DNA from: Myroides albus
Lineage (GTDB): Bacteria > Bacteroidota > Bacteroidia > Flavobacteriales > Flavobacteriaceae
Assembly: GCF_009711045.1 (NCBI RefSeq)
Contig: NZ_WMJX01000006.1
Location: forward strand, 62,001-126,000
Direction: 5' to 3'
DNA: 64,000 nt
Each line of letters opens with the position of its first letter. Positions within the stretch are counted from its first letter, which is position 1. The position numbers were made by a program, and so were the translations under genes. Of the stretch, positions 19,082 through 28,569 are shown in pieces. The notes under the pieces were generated by a model that had not been told where the DNA came from, searched no databases, and saw only the letters and a program-made list of their open reading frames with translations.

Positions 19082-19951
19082 TTAGATCAAAATAACTAAT
19101 ATTGATACGATTACCAATGCTAAACCTATGAGGTTTTGCTTTGATAGTTTTTCTTTAAACCCAAAATAACCTATTAGCGTTCCCAGTATAATTACTCCAA
19201 AGTTCATCCCTGCAAAAACAGTAGTAGGACTTTGAGCGAAAACTTGATGTGCTTTCATATAGAACAAGATATTGATAAAATTGAGTACTCCCAATAAAAT
19301 ACCGTATACTAATGTATTCTTATTCACTGTAAACAAAGAATTTCTTTTGTAAATAGTAATAATAAAATAATAAAGTAAAGTGAGTATTAACGCGCTAAAG
19401 AAGACATAAAACAAAGAACTTGTATAAGGAACTTCACTATAAAGTGCTAACTGCTTAAATAAAATATCAATTACTCCAAATCCTATAAAAGTTAATAGAG
19501 GAAAAATAATATTCTTTTTATTTTCTGACAATGTTTCAGAAACCGAATTAGGTCTTTGCAATATTAAGTAAACAGAAGCCAATCCTATAAATAAAGCAAT
19601 ATAGCGCTGGGTAGAAATCTGTTCTTTAAAAATAAAAATTGCTGCAAGAATTGGTATAAACAATGACATTCTTTGAGCTATATCAGTTCGTATTATACCA
19701 GAATAAAAAATAGATAAGTATTGAACTACAAAAATAGTTGGCAATAATAAACCTAAAAGAATAATAGTTAAAATTGGTAGATTTAAAGAAAGCTGATTAA
19801 GTTCTACATTAAAATTAAAATATGATAGCAAGACAGTTATAATATAATTTAGTAAAACCATTTGCATTATATTTGCATTTGTCTTCTTGCTGAATTTGAA
19901 TAAGATACCTACAGAAACACTTCCTAAGATACTCAATATTAGGTATAACAT
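19082..19951 (-). CDS. DMT-superfamily (EamA-like) transporter
   Basis: This 289-residue protein has ten predicted membrane helices in two repeats of five, split near residue 145 by the charged SETLSENKKN loop. That is the EamA drug/metabolite transporter architecture. The fourth-to-fifth helix segment RYIALFIGLASVYLIL and its second-half counterpart KQNLIGLALVIVSILVILI show the duplication. Substrates of this family range from amino acids to nucleotide sugars and none can be assigned here. It is monocistronic. A minus-strand TAAATTTG at 19981-19974 could be its -7 element, with a leader of about 18 bases. Confidence 0.8.
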   Translation of the reverse strand: MLYLILSILGSVSVGILFKFSKKTNANIMQMVLLNYIITVLLSYFNFNVELNQLSLNLPILTIILLGLLLPTIFVVQYLSIFYSGIIRTDIAQRMSLFIPILAAIFIFKEQISTQRYIALFIGLASVYLILQRPNSVSETLSENKKNIIFPLLTFIGFGVIDILFKQLALYSEVPYTSSLFYVFFSALILTLLYYFIITIYKRNSLFTVNKNTLVYGILLGVLNFINILFYMKAHQVFAQSPTTVFAGMNFGVIILGTLIGYFGFKEKLSKQNLIGLALVIVSILVILI

Positions 19952-20142
19952 GAGTTTTTAAATTAAATTCATCAAATTTAGCATTATTCATTACAAATTA
20001 TACCATAATCTACCTGTTAAAATTAAATTGCAATTATTACGATAATACATATTATGTAAAATAGACTTTTGAGAATACTCCTGACTTCAACTTCTTTCAT
20101 TTAAAAATATTAAATATCTTAGCAACTTAAAGCTTTTAAACT

Positions 20143-20811
20143 ATGACTAAAAAAGAAAAAGTTCAATTCGTTATTGATACTTTAGATGCTATATATCCTG
20201 AAATCCCTGTACCATTAGATCACAAAGACCCGTATACTCTTTTAATTGCTGTATTACTATCTGCACAATGTACTGACGAACGCGTAAACAAGATAACACC
20301 AATATTATTTGCAAAAGCTGATAATCCTTTTGATATGATTAAATTATCAGTTGAAGAGATTAAAGAAATTATCCGTCCTTGCGGTCTATCTCCTATGAAA
20401 TCCAAAGGAATTTATGGATTGTCAAGAATCTTAGTAGAAAAATACGATGGACAGGTACCTGCAGATATGGAAGCATTAGAAGCATTGCCAGCTGTAGGAC
20501 ATAAAACAGCAAGTGTTGTAATGTCACAAGCTTTTAATATACCAGCCTTCCCTGTAGATACTCATATCCATAGACTTATGTATAGATGGAATTTCTCAAA
20601 CGGAAAAAGTGTACAGCAAACCGAAAAAGATGCTAAGAGATTATTTCCTAAAGACAAATGGAACAGACTACATCTACAGCTTGTTTGGTATGGTCGTCAA
20701 TATAGTCCTGCCCGTGCATGGAACCTTGAAATAGATATAATTACAAGTGTTATAGGTAGAAAAACGGTGATTAACGATTACTACAAAAAGAAAGCACCTA
20801 AGAAAAAATAA
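20143..20811 (+). CDS. nth: Endonuclease III without the Fe-S cluster ligands
   Basis: Bifunctional DNA glycosylase/AP lyase of base-excision repair, removing oxidised pyrimidines. The helix-hairpin-helix with catalytic lysine is LPAVGHKTAS (Lys121), and the catalytic aspartate is Asp139 in VDTHIHR. In E. coli Nth a C-x6-C-x2-C-x5-C loop after HGR binds a 4Fe-4S cluster. Here the equivalent region from residue 183 (YGRQYSPARAWNLEIDI) contains no cysteine at all; the only cysteines are Cys43 and Cys80. The fold and catalytic pair are otherwise intact over 222 residues. The last codons, which give a lysine-rich tail, are shared with the terminator stem. It converges with the sigma-factor gene. 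Confidence 0.93.
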   Translation: MTKKEKVQFVIDTLDAIYPEIPVPLDHKDPYTLLIAVLLSAQCTDERVNKITPILFAKADNPFDMIKLSVEEIKEIIRPCGLSPMKSKGIYGLSRILVEKYDGQVPADMEALEALPAVGHKTASVVMSQAFNIPAFPVDTHIHRLMYRWNFSNGKSVQQTEKDAKRLFPKDKWNRLHLQLVWYGRQYSPARAWNLEIDIITSVIGRKTVINDYYKKKAPKKK

Positions 20812-20825
20812 TCTTAGGTGCTTTT
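20791..20825 (+). terminator. nth terminator, overlapping the end of the coding sequence
   Basis: A 13-bp stem (20791-20803 with 20812-20824) has an 8-base loop, and the nth stop codon (20809-20811) falls in the loop. A T-run follows. Confidence 0.8.
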
Positions 20826-21030
20826 TGTTTAATTTCTATTGTTAATAATTAAACAATTTGTTTTAATGCCATTTAAACTTAAGTTATTAAGACTTTTTGA
20901 ATAGTTGAGTATAAAATCAATTGTCTTTTGTTTCGGCATTAAAACATCTTGTTTTCTTGAATAGTAGATGTTTTTCATAAGCGAAAATGTTTTATTGTTT
21001 ATATACTAAACGATAAAACTCATCACTTTA
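20826..21030. other. AT-rich spacer between nth and the sigma-factor gene
   Basis: About 205 bases contain no reading frame, hairpin or promoter that I can support. Confidence 0.4.
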
Positions 21031-21618
21031 TTATTGTTCACTCAAAATAATATTATTCTCATTGATTAACTTTCTCAAATTGAGCAATGCATATCGCATT
21101 CGACCTAAAGCAGTATTAATACTAACATCAGTCTGTTCTGCAATTTCTTTGAAGCTTAAATCTTGATAAATTCTCATAAAAACAACTTGTCTTTGATCTT
21201 CAGGTAATTCATCGATTAAAGAGCTCAAATCTTTTTCAATTTGTTCTTTTATTAAAACACTTTCAATCGTATCGCCTTCATCTCTAATCATTGAAAAGTA
21301 AGAAAACTCATCTGTGTCATTGACAACTTGAGACCTCTTCTCTCTCCTATAATGGTCCATGACAAGATTATGAGCAATTCGAATTACCCAAGGAAGGAAT
21401 TTACCTTCTTCGTTATATCTTCCTGATTTAAAAGTATGGATGACTTTAATAAAAGTATCTTGAAAGATATCATCTGCAAGTTCAGAGTTTGATACTTTTG
21501 AAAAAATGAAACCATATAATTTCGCTTGGTGTCTTTTAATAAGTACTTCCAAAGCATTCTCCGCGCCGTCAACATATAACTTTATAAGTTTAGCGTCTGG
21601 CATTTCACTGTATACCAT
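21031..21618 (-). CDS. ECF-like RNA polymerase sigma factor
   Basis: This 195-residue sigma-70 family protein has only regions 2 and 4. Region 2 spans about 15-85 (GFIFSKVSNSELADDIFQDTFIKV, then FLPWVIRIAHNLVMDHYRR, the core- and -10-binding parts). Region 4 is at about 132-185 (LPEDQRQVVFMRIYQD, then SFKEIAEQTDVSINTALGRM, the helix-turn-helix). This is a very conserved flavobacterial sigma factor, and no anti-sigma gene is adjacent. I start at the ATG giving MVYSEMPDAKL, which lines up with the usual family start, rather than seven codons upstream. It sits between nth and uvrA, divergent from uvrA, an arrangement I believe is conserved in relatives. Its regulon is not deducible here. Confidence 0.9.
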   Translation of the reverse strand: MVYSEMPDAKLIKLYVDGAENALEVLIKRHQAKLYGFIFSKVSNSELADDIFQDTFIKVIHTFKSGRYNEEGKFLPWVIRIAHNLVMDHYRREKRSQVVNDTDEFSYFSMIRDEGDTIESVLIKEQIEKDLSSLIDELPEDQRQVVFMRIYQDLSFKEIAEQTDVSINTALGRMRYALLNLRKLINENNIILSEQ

Positions 21619-21703
21619 AACAATTTCTTTTAATAGCAATATTTATATTTCTAATCTAAAAGTAATTATGTTTAATAGGCACTGATTGTTTATGATTTCA
21701 AAG

Positions 21704-21711
21704 CAAATATA
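21704..21711 (-). promoter_or_regulatory. -7 element of the sigma-factor gene
   Basis: On the minus strand this reads TATATTTG, matching TAnnTTTG. It predicts a rather long leader of about 82 bases. No TTTG is visible at the -33 position. Confidence 0.4.
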
Positions 21712-21839
21712 GAAAAATTTTGTTAAAAAAAATAAAAATAGTTTAAATTTTAATCTTGTAGAAACTATACCTATATAAAAGTACTATTATTTGCTAAATT
21801 TCTTCTTCTACTCTACTTTAAATAGTGTAAAGAATCATT

Positions 21840-21847
21840 TATCTTTG
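21840..21847 (+). promoter_or_regulatory. -7 element of uvrA
   Basis: TATCTTTG matches TAnnTTTG, giving a leader of about 20 bases before the ATG at 21871. No LexA-type box was recognised nearby. Confidence 0.5.
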
Positions 21848-21870
21848 TATTTCTAACTTTCAAAAGTATA

Positions 21871-24696
21871 ATGAAGAATATACAAAAAGATCTTTCATTA
21901 GTAGATCCTAAAAAAAATATAATCATAAAAGGAGCACAACTTCACAATTTAAAGAATATTGATGTTGTTATCCCAAGAAACAAATTTGTTGTTATAACAG
22001 GATTATCTGGTTCTGGAAAATCGAGTTTAGCTTTTGATACTTTATATGCTGAAGGACAGCGACGTTACGTTGAAAGTCTTTCTTCTTATGCAAGACAATT
22101 TCTTGGCCGTATAGATAAACCTAAAGTTGAGTATATCAAGGGGATTGCACCTGCTATTGCAATTGAACAGAAAGTGAATACCACTAATGCAAGGTCCACT
22201 GTAGGAACATCCACAGAGATTTATGATTACATGAAATTGCTCTATGCTCGCGTTGGTAAGACCTACTCTCCTATCTCAAATCAACTTGTAAAAAAAGATA
22301 CAGTTACAGATGTATTAGACTATATCAAAACATTTGAATTAGAAGCTAAGCTATTGTTATTAGCTCCTATTAAGCTTGAGAACGATAGGCTTTTAAGTGA
22401 GCATCTAAATATTTTATTACAACAGGGATACGCCCGTATTTTAGTTGATAATAAAATGAATAGATTAGATCAGTTTCTTCAAGATAATTCAGCAGAGAAT
22501 ATTGATCAAACAGCTATTGAAAAAGTCTTTTTAATTGTTGACCGTCTTGTAGTTAAAGAAGATGAAGAGTTTTTTAATCGATTAGGTGATTCTGTAGAAT
22601 CTGCTTTTTTTGAAGGAAAAGGCGAATGTTTTTTACAAGATTTGTCAAATCAGAAAACACAACACTTTTCTAATCGATTTGAATTAGATGGCATCACTTT
22701 CTTAGAACCTAATATTCACTTATTTAGTTTCAATAACCCTTATGGTGCTTGTCCTTCTTGTGATGGATATGGCAATATTATTGGAATAGATGAGGAATTA
22801 GTTGTGCCGAACACTGTTTTGTCAGTTTATGAGAATGCTATATTTCCTTGGAGAGGGGAATCGATGGGCTGGTACAAAGATCAATTAGTGAACAACGCTT
22901 ATAAGTTTGACTTTCCTATACACAAACCTTATTTTGAATTGAGTGAAGAACAAAAACAGTTAATTTGGAATGGGAATGAATTTTTTACTGGATTAAACGA
23001 TTTCTTTACTGAATTAGAAGAAAAGAATTATAAGATTCAAAATAGAGTACTATTATCACGTTATAGAGGGAAAACAAAATGTCCTCACTGTAAAGGCAAA
23101 AGGCTTAGAAAAGAAGCTAATTACGTTAAAGTTGGGCAAAAGACCATATCAGAATTAGTAGATCTGCCTATAAAGCAATTAATACCTTTCTTTAAACAAT
23201 TAGAATTAAATGCTTATGATGCTCAAGTTGCCAGTCGTTTACTATTGGAAATAAATAATAGACTTGGGTTTTTAAGTAATGTAGGATTAGAATATCTAAC
23301 CCTAAATAGAAACTCAGCTTCTTTATCAGGTGGAGAATCACAGAGAATTAATTTGGCCACTTCACTGGGAAGTAGTCTTGTTGGTTCAATGTACATTTTA
23401 GATGAGCCAAGTATTGGCTTGCATCCAAAGGATACAGAAAAACTTATCGACGTTTTAGAAAACTTAAAAAAACTGGGAAATACTGTAATTGTTGTTGAAC
23501 ACGATGAAGATATAATGAAAGCTTCAGATGAAATTATAGATATTGGCCCCGAAGCTGGTACACACGGAGGGCAACTTGTTGCTCAAGGTGATTATAATTC
23601 CCTCTTAAGTTCTGAGGATTCCTTAACTGCAAAGTACTTAAGTGGAAGGTTATCTATTCCTATACCTCTAAAAAGGAAAAAGTATAAGTATTTCATCGAA
23701 GTTGTTGGAGCAAGAGAAAATAACTTAAAGAATATTGATGTTACTTTTCCATTAGAGTGTTTGACTATAATCACAGGAGTTTCTGGCTCAGGTAAATCAA
23801 CTTTAGTTAAGAAAATCTTATTCCCTGCCCTTCAGAAAAAGCTGACTGGAATGAGTGATAAACCTGGACAATTTACTGAGTTAAAAGGAGATTTTTCAAA
23901 TATAAAAGCAGTTGAATATGTCGACCAAAATCCTATTGGTAGAAGTTCTCGATCTAATCCTGTTACCTATATCAAGGCCTATGACGATATACGAGATTTG
24001 TTTTCAAAACAACAATTATCTAAATTAAGAGGTTATCAACCTAAGCATTTTTCTTTTAATGTTGACGGTGGTCGCTGTGAAACTTGTAAAGGAGAAGGAA
24101 CTGTTACAGTTGAAATGCAATTCATGGCTGATGTTCACTTAGATTGTGAAACATGTCATGGCAAGCGTTTCAAAAAGGAAATCTTAGAAGTAAACTTTGA
24201 AGGCAAAAATATAGACGATATATTAACGATGACAATTGACGATGCAGTTGCCTTCTTCGACTTGCACAAGCAAAGCAAGATTACGACTAAACTAAAGACT
24301 TTACAAGATGTAGGATTGGGCTATGTTCAACTTGGTCAATCTTCGTCAACCCTATCTGGGGGTGAAGCACAGCGAATCAAATTAGCTTCTTTCCTCTTAG
24401 CTGGTACTACACGAGAAAAAATGTTATTTGTATTTGATGAACCGACAACAGGACTTCATTTTCACGACATTAGAAAACTATTAAATTCATTTAATGCTCT
24501 AATAGATAAAGGACACTCTATCATTGTGATTGAACACAATCTGGATATGATTAAATGTGCTGATTACATTATCGATATAGGACCTGAAGGCGGTGATAAT
24601 GGCGGTAATTTAGTTGCTTTTGGAGCTCCCGAAGATATTGCCAAAAATAAGGAATCTATAACAGGTAAATACCTTGCTGAAAAGCTTAAAGCATAA
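21871..24696 (+). CDS. uvrA: Excinuclease ABC subunit A
   Basis: Damage-recognition ATPase of nucleotide excision repair, acting as a dimer with UvrB. The 941-residue protein has both ABC modules. The first Walker A, GLSGSGKSS, is near 44-52 and is followed by the UvrA signature YAEGQRRYVESLSSYARQF. The second, GVSGSGKST, is near 636. Two ABC signatures, LSGGESQRI and LSGGEAQRI, are present. Zinc-finger cysteine pairs are CPSCDGYG with CPHCKGKR in the first half, and CETCKGEG with CETCHGKR in the second. All look intact and the length is normal. Start ATG at 21871. It is divergent from the sigma-factor gene and ends at a bidirectional terminator. Confidence 0.97.
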   Translation: MKNIQKDLSLVDPKKNIIIKGAQLHNLKNIDVVIPRNKFVVITGLSGSGKSSLAFDTLYAEGQRRYVESLSSYARQFLGRIDKPKVEYIKGIAPAIAIEQKVNTTNARSTVGTSTEIYDYMKLLYARVGKTYSPISNQLVKKDTVTDVLDYIKTFELEAKLLLLAPIKLENDRLLSEHLNILLQQGYARILVDNKMNRLDQFLQDNSAENIDQTAIEKVFLIVDRLVVKEDEEFFNRLGDSVESAFFEGKGECFLQDLSNQKTQHFSNRFELDGITFLEPNIHLFSFNNPYGACPSCDGYGNIIGIDEELVVPNTVLSVYENAIFPWRGESMGWYKDQLVNNAYKFDFPIHKPYFELSEEQKQLIWNGNEFFTGLNDFFTELEEKNYKIQNRVLLSRYRGKTKCPHCKGKRLRKEANYVKVGQKTISELVDLPIKQLIPFFKQLELNAYDAQVASRLLLEINNRLGFLSNVGLEYLTLNRNSASLSGGESQRINLATSLGSSLVGSMYILDEPSIGLHPKDTEKLIDVLENLKKLGNTVIVVEHDEDIMKASDEIIDIGPEAGTHGGQLVAQGDYNSLLSSEDSLTAKYLSGRLSIPIPLKRKKYKYFIEVVGARENNLKNIDVTFPLECLTIITGVSGSGKSTLVKKILFPALQKKLTGMSDKPGQFTELKGDFSNIKAVEYVDQNPIGRSSRSNPVTYIKAYDDIRDLFSKQQLSKLRGYQPKHFSFNVDGGRCETCKGEGTVTVEMQFMADVHLDCETCHGKRFKKEILEVNFEGKNIDDILTMTIDDAVAFFDLHKQSKITTKLKTLQDVGLGYVQLGQSSSTLSGGEAQRIKLASFLLAGTTREKMLFVFDEPTTGLHFHDIRKLLNSFNALIDKGHSIIVIEHNLDMIKCADYIIDIGPEGGDNGGNLVAFGAPEDIAKNKESITGKYLAEKLKA

Positions 24697-24700
24697 AGAT

Positions 24701-24736
24701 AAAAAAAGAGGGGATTTTTCAATCCCCTCTTTTTTT
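24701..24736. terminator. Strong bidirectional terminator between uvrA and the glycosyltransferase
   Basis: A 16-bp perfect stem (24701-24716 with 24721-24736) with a 4-base loop; its A and T tracts form part of the stem. The right arm overlaps the last codon of the minus-strand gene. Confidence 0.88.
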
Positions 24737-26024
24737 ATAACTTATCTATAATTGCAGCTAACCTTTCAGTCAAACGCTTTCTGCTAAAATATTGCAAGCC
24801 CATAGCGTATACTTGTAGTTTATTCTGTTGATATAAATCGAAGTACGCTAAGATTATATCTCTAATTTTATCTTTCTCACTATAGAGTGCAATCTTACCT
24901 GTATTGGTCTGTTGTATAATTTCAAAGAAATCTGATTCTTCTGGACCAATAGCCAATATTGGACGCTCAGAAGCCATATATTCAAAAAGTTTTCCTGGAA
25001 TAATAGACTTAGTATCATCTGAATCAATCTCAACAAGTAATAAAACTTGAGATGATCTCATCTGAAGTAATGAATCTTTATGATTTATATATCCTTGATT
25101 ATTTGTACATGAATCCAGTTTAAACTCTTTGATCGTTTCTAAAATATCATCACTTACTCGACCAACTAATTTTAATTCAAAAGCATCTTTAAAGGCTTTA
25201 TTCTCTTTTCTAAGTTCACTTAAAGCTTTCCAAAATACTCTTGGATTTCTATCTGATAGAAATGAGCCGATGTGTGCGATGGTAAACTTTTCATCCAAGG
25301 CAACCTTTGGCACATCAGTTATATCATACCCATTAGTGATGATAGAAATAGGTTTATTAGTCTTGGTTTCAAACTCCTTTCGAGTACCTTTGCTGGTTAC
25401 TATGATGTGATCAGCTGTATTTAAAACCTCAATCTCTAATTGTTCATGAGCAGCCTTCGAGCGCTTTGACAGCTTTAATTCTTTGTGATATCCAATAGTA
25501 GTCCAAGGATCTCTAAAATCAGCAATCCACTTAATATTCAAATCTTTCTTTAGCCCCTTGCCAATCAAGTGCATACTATGAGGTGGCCCTGTTGTAATCA
25601 CTTTAGTTATATCGGGATTATTCTTTAAATACTCTTTCAAATATTTAATTGAAGGTGTAACCCACCCTACTCTTGAATCAGGAATAAACATATTACCTCT
25701 AATCCAAAGTAGTATTTTCTCTAATTTAGTTTGATTACGGTGATTTGAAATCATTCCAGCACTCATTGCTTTTGCTTTCTTACTACCAAATAAATCAGCA
25801 AATCGATAAGGCTCTTTTATACTATTTCTAAGGATGGTAACCTCCTCCTTAACCTCTTTACTTATTTCTGAATCAATAATAGGATAAGTCGGATTATCCG
25901 GAATATACACTATTGGTTCTATATTAAAGTCAGGCAAATATTTTACAAATTTAAGCCATCTTTGAACCCCTGGTCCCCCTGCAGGTGGCCAATAATAACT
26001 TATAATTAAAACTCTTTCCTTCAT
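24735..26024 (-). CDS. GT4-type glycosyltransferase
   Basis: This 429-residue GT-B fold protein starts MKERVLIISYYWPPAGGPGVQRW. The YYWPPxGGPGVQR loop is typical of family 4 glycosyltransferases of surface polysaccharide or glycan pathways. The donor-binding C-terminal domain includes FTIAHIGSFLSDRNP near 250 and KLFEYMASERPILAIGPEESDF near 360, the usual glycine/glutamate sugar-nucleotide loop. The sugar and acceptor are unknown. I start at the ATG at 26024, which is four bases from the stop of the YfhO gene; the alternative start 11 codons upstream would overlap that gene. The tight spacing makes it the second gene of an operon with the YfhO membrane protein, suggesting a joint role in envelope glycan assembly. 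Confidence 0.85.
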   Translation of the reverse strand: MKERVLIISYYWPPAGGPGVQRWLKFVKYLPDFNIEPIVYIPDNPTYPIIDSEISKEVKEEVTILRNSIKEPYRFADLFGSKKAKAMSAGMISNHRNQTKLEKILLWIRGNMFIPDSRVGWVTPSIKYLKEYLKNNPDITKVITTGPPHSMHLIGKGLKKDLNIKWIADFRDPWTTIGYHKELKLSKRSKAAHEQLEIEVLNTADHIIVTSKGTRKEFETKTNKPISIITNGYDITDVPKVALDEKFTIAHIGSFLSDRNPRVFWKALSELRKENKAFKDAFELKLVGRVSDDILETIKEFKLDSCTNNQGYINHKDSLLQMRSSQVLLLVEIDSDDTKSIIPGKLFEYMASERPILAIGPEESDFFEIIQQTNTGKIALYSEKDKIRDIILAYFDLYQQNKLQVYAMGLQYFSRKRLTERLAAIIDKL

Positions 26025-26028
26025 CTTT

Positions 26029-28455
26029 TTAATCTCTTCTTTTCTGTTGATAAGCAATTAATCCAATTGTTAATAAAATTATGACAATAAAGCTAATTAA
26101 CGAAATTTTACTCCCTTTTTTAATTACTTCAGGTTCAAATGTAAATTCTATCTCATGTTTCCCTTTTGGAATTTCTAATCCTCTTAAAACATAATTTACT
26201 CCCACTAAGTTATTTACTTCTTTTCCATCTATTTTAACAACCCATCCTTTTGGATAGTATATTTCAGAGAAAACAGCAAAACCATCGTGTGAATTATTAC
26301 TCTGATAAACTATTTTATTTGCTGCGTAACTCACTAAGTTAATTTGACTAAGTGAATCAACTGTATAATTATCTTTTATGGAAACTTGATCAAATGCCGT
26401 TGAATTTAAAATAGCATTGGTTTTAGATTTAAAGCCTGAAAGTGCCTTCATTTCCTCATCTGCAGTCTTTACTTTATCAATAGTAGATACAAACCAAGCA
26501 TTTCCATTAACTTCTTGATTAACTAAAGGTATATCGTTATTATCTTGATCTTTCTGGATGATATACTTAACATTCAACATATTGAGTATCTCCATATTAC
26601 TTTTACTAATCTGATAATCCATTAATTGCTGCATTCTCATCGGTTTTGCAGCGTGATAACCTCCAAGAGAATTGTGAAAGTACGAAGATCTTGCACTACT
26701 AAAGCCACCCTGAACTTCAAAAACTCTAAAATGTGCTGGATCTGACAAAATAGCCTTATCTGCTTCTGTTGGCATAAAAGGTTCTTCCATTTGTCTTTTT
26801 GCTACAAATTTCGAGTCATTTACATATTTTCTATCTACTACTACAAGGTCAACAGTAATTAAAAAACCAATGATTATCAAAGCGTAGTTCGCTGCTAACT
26901 TTCCTTTATTAACAACAAATAAAACTACAGCAGTTACAAGTACAAAAAACAAGCTTCTAAGTAAATCACTGGTATAAATAGATTTTCTATCCTCTATTAA
27001 AGCCCTTACAAAGCTATTGCCATACTCACCGTACATTTGCTTATAAGCAGCGTCATTCAATCCTGAGAAACTCAATGTTCCCTTTATAGCAAATAAAAAT
27101 AATAACACCCCTCCACTAATAGCTGTGGTATACTTAATTGCTTTTAATTGTTCTTCTTTAGTCACCTTTGAAAAACTGTATAACCCCAACATTGCCAATG
27201 CAGGAACACATAGCTCCAAGATAACTTGAATTGAGGAAACAGCTCTAAACTTGTTGTACAAAGGAATATAATTAATAAAGAAATCCGTTAGTAAAGAAAA
27301 GTTCTTTCCCCAAGATAGTAGAAGAGATACAAGAGCTCCAGCTATAAAAATATACTTGATCTTTCTCTTTTCAACGAAAAACGCCAATACAAATAAGAAA
27401 AAGACTACTGCTCCTATGTATGCTGGGGCAGCGACAATGGGTTGATCTCCCCAATAAGTTGGTGCTTGTTCTGAAAATTGTTTAGCTTCTATTGGATTAG
27501 CACCAATTGAAGTTGCAAACTTAAACATACTTGAACTCTCATCTAACTTTTCGGCATTTCCACCGCCAGTTAGACGAGGCACAATAAGATTCAAACTTTC
27601 AAACTTTCCATAACTATATTCCGTAATATAGTCATAAGACAATGAATGTGAAGTGTCTATTTTACTTCCATCTGGATTAAAAGTAAGTTCATTCTGACCC
27701 CTTGTACTAAACTTTGTATATTCTGAAGTTGCCAATAAATTGGTAGCATTGGCTCCTATACTCAATATACCAGTAACTATAAAAATACCATAGGCAATAC
27801 CCAGGGATTTAAAATCTTTTGCCTTGATGTATAAAACAGTATAATAGGCTGTAACAATTAGCAATAACAACAATAAGTAATAAGTCATTTGAAAGTGATT
27901 TGCATTAATTTCTAATGCAGCTGCAAACACAGTCAATATGGATCCAACTACCCATTTCTTTCGGAATACTAACATTACTCCTGCTAACACCATAGGCATA
28001 TAAGCAATAGCATGTGCCTTTGCATTGTGCCCAACTCCTAAAATAATGATTAAATATGTTGAAAAACCAAAAGCCAATGCACCTATAAATGAGCGCAGTG
28101 GCTTTAACCCCAAGGAAATCATTAAAGTATAAAAACCAATGAAATACAAGAAAAGATAATCTGCTGGACGAGGTAAACTACGCAGTGCAGAATCAATCTT
28201 TTTAATATAATTATGTGGATATTTAGCTCCTAATTGATAAGTGGGCATTCCACCAAATGCACTATTTGTCCAATAAGGTTCTTCACCAGTTTTCTTGCGA
28301 AATTCAATCTGCTCTTTTGCCATACCCGTATATTGAACAATATCAGATTGACTAATAGTCTTACCGGATAATACTGGAGAAAAATAAGCTAATGAAATAA
28401 AAACAAAACCAATAACAATTAGCAAGTGAGGTAATATCTTCTTTATGGTGTCCAT
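26029..28455 (-). CDS. YfhO family multi-spanning membrane protein
   Basis: This 808-residue protein has an N-terminal hydrophobic helix and about a dozen further helices up to residue 540. A soluble beta-rich domain (about 545-775) and a final helix near the C-terminus follow. The loop after the first helix (SDIVQYTGMAKEQIEFR, then YWTNSAFGGMPTYQL) is the periplasmic substrate loop of the YfhO/GT-C-like family, where an early acidic residue is functionally important. YfhO proteins help glycosylate lipoteichoic acid in Firmicutes; in Bacteroidota the role is unknown but probably involves lipid-linked sugar transfer. It is directly upstream of, and probably translationally coupled with, the glycosyltransferase. 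Confidence 0.85.
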   Translation of the reverse strand: MDTIKKILPHLLIVIGFVFISLAYFSPVLSGKTISQSDIVQYTGMAKEQIEFRKKTGEEPYWTNSAFGGMPTYQLGAKYPHNYIKKIDSALRSLPRPADYLFLYFIGFYTLMISLGLKPLRSFIGALAFGFSTYLIIILGVGHNAKAHAIAYMPMVLAGVMLVFRKKWVVGSILTVFAAALEINANHFQMTYYLLLLLLIVTAYYTVLYIKAKDFKSLGIAYGIFIVTGILSIGANATNLLATSEYTKFSTRGQNELTFNPDGSKIDTSHSLSYDYITEYSYGKFESLNLIVPRLTGGGNAEKLDESSSMFKFATSIGANPIEAKQFSEQAPTYWGDQPIVAAPAYIGAVVFFLFVLAFFVEKRKIKYIFIAGALVSLLLSWGKNFSLLTDFFINYIPLYNKFRAVSSIQVILELCVPALAMLGLYSFSKVTKEEQLKAIKYTTAISGGVLLFLFAIKGTLSFSGLNDAAYKQMYGEYGNSFVRALIEDRKSIYTSDLLRSLFFVLVTAVVLFVVNKGKLAANYALIIIGFLITVDLVVVDRKYVNDSKFVAKRQMEEPFMPTEADKAILSDPAHFRVFEVQGGFSSARSSYFHNSLGGYHAAKPMRMQQLMDYQISKSNMEILNMLNVKYIIQKDQDNNDIPLVNQEVNGNAWFVSTIDKVKTADEEMKALSGFKSKTNAILNSTAFDQVSIKDNYTVDSLSQINLVSYAANKIVYQSNNSHDGFAVFSEIYYPKGWVVKIDGKEVNNLVGVNYVLRGLEIPKGKHEIEFTFEPEVIKKGSKISLISFIVIILLTIGLIAYQQKRRD

Positions 28456-28548
28456 CTTTAATTAGGAGTTTAATTTTTTTATGATTCGCTAAATTAAATA
28501 AATTAAATGGAGCAATGAAGAATCACCTATAAAATTAGACACAAAAAA

Positions 28549-28569
28549 AGGTTCTGATAATCAGAACCT
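28549..28569 (-). terminator. Terminator of the DUF4834 gene
   Basis: AGGTTCTGA (28549-28557) and TCAGAACCT (28561-28569) form a 9-bp stem with a T-run on the minus strand, just past the stop codon at 28570. Confidence 0.75.

Noticed and set aside
26025-26057. Upstream start for the glycosyltransferase
   Set aside because: It would overlap the YfhO gene and add residues before the conserved first strand.
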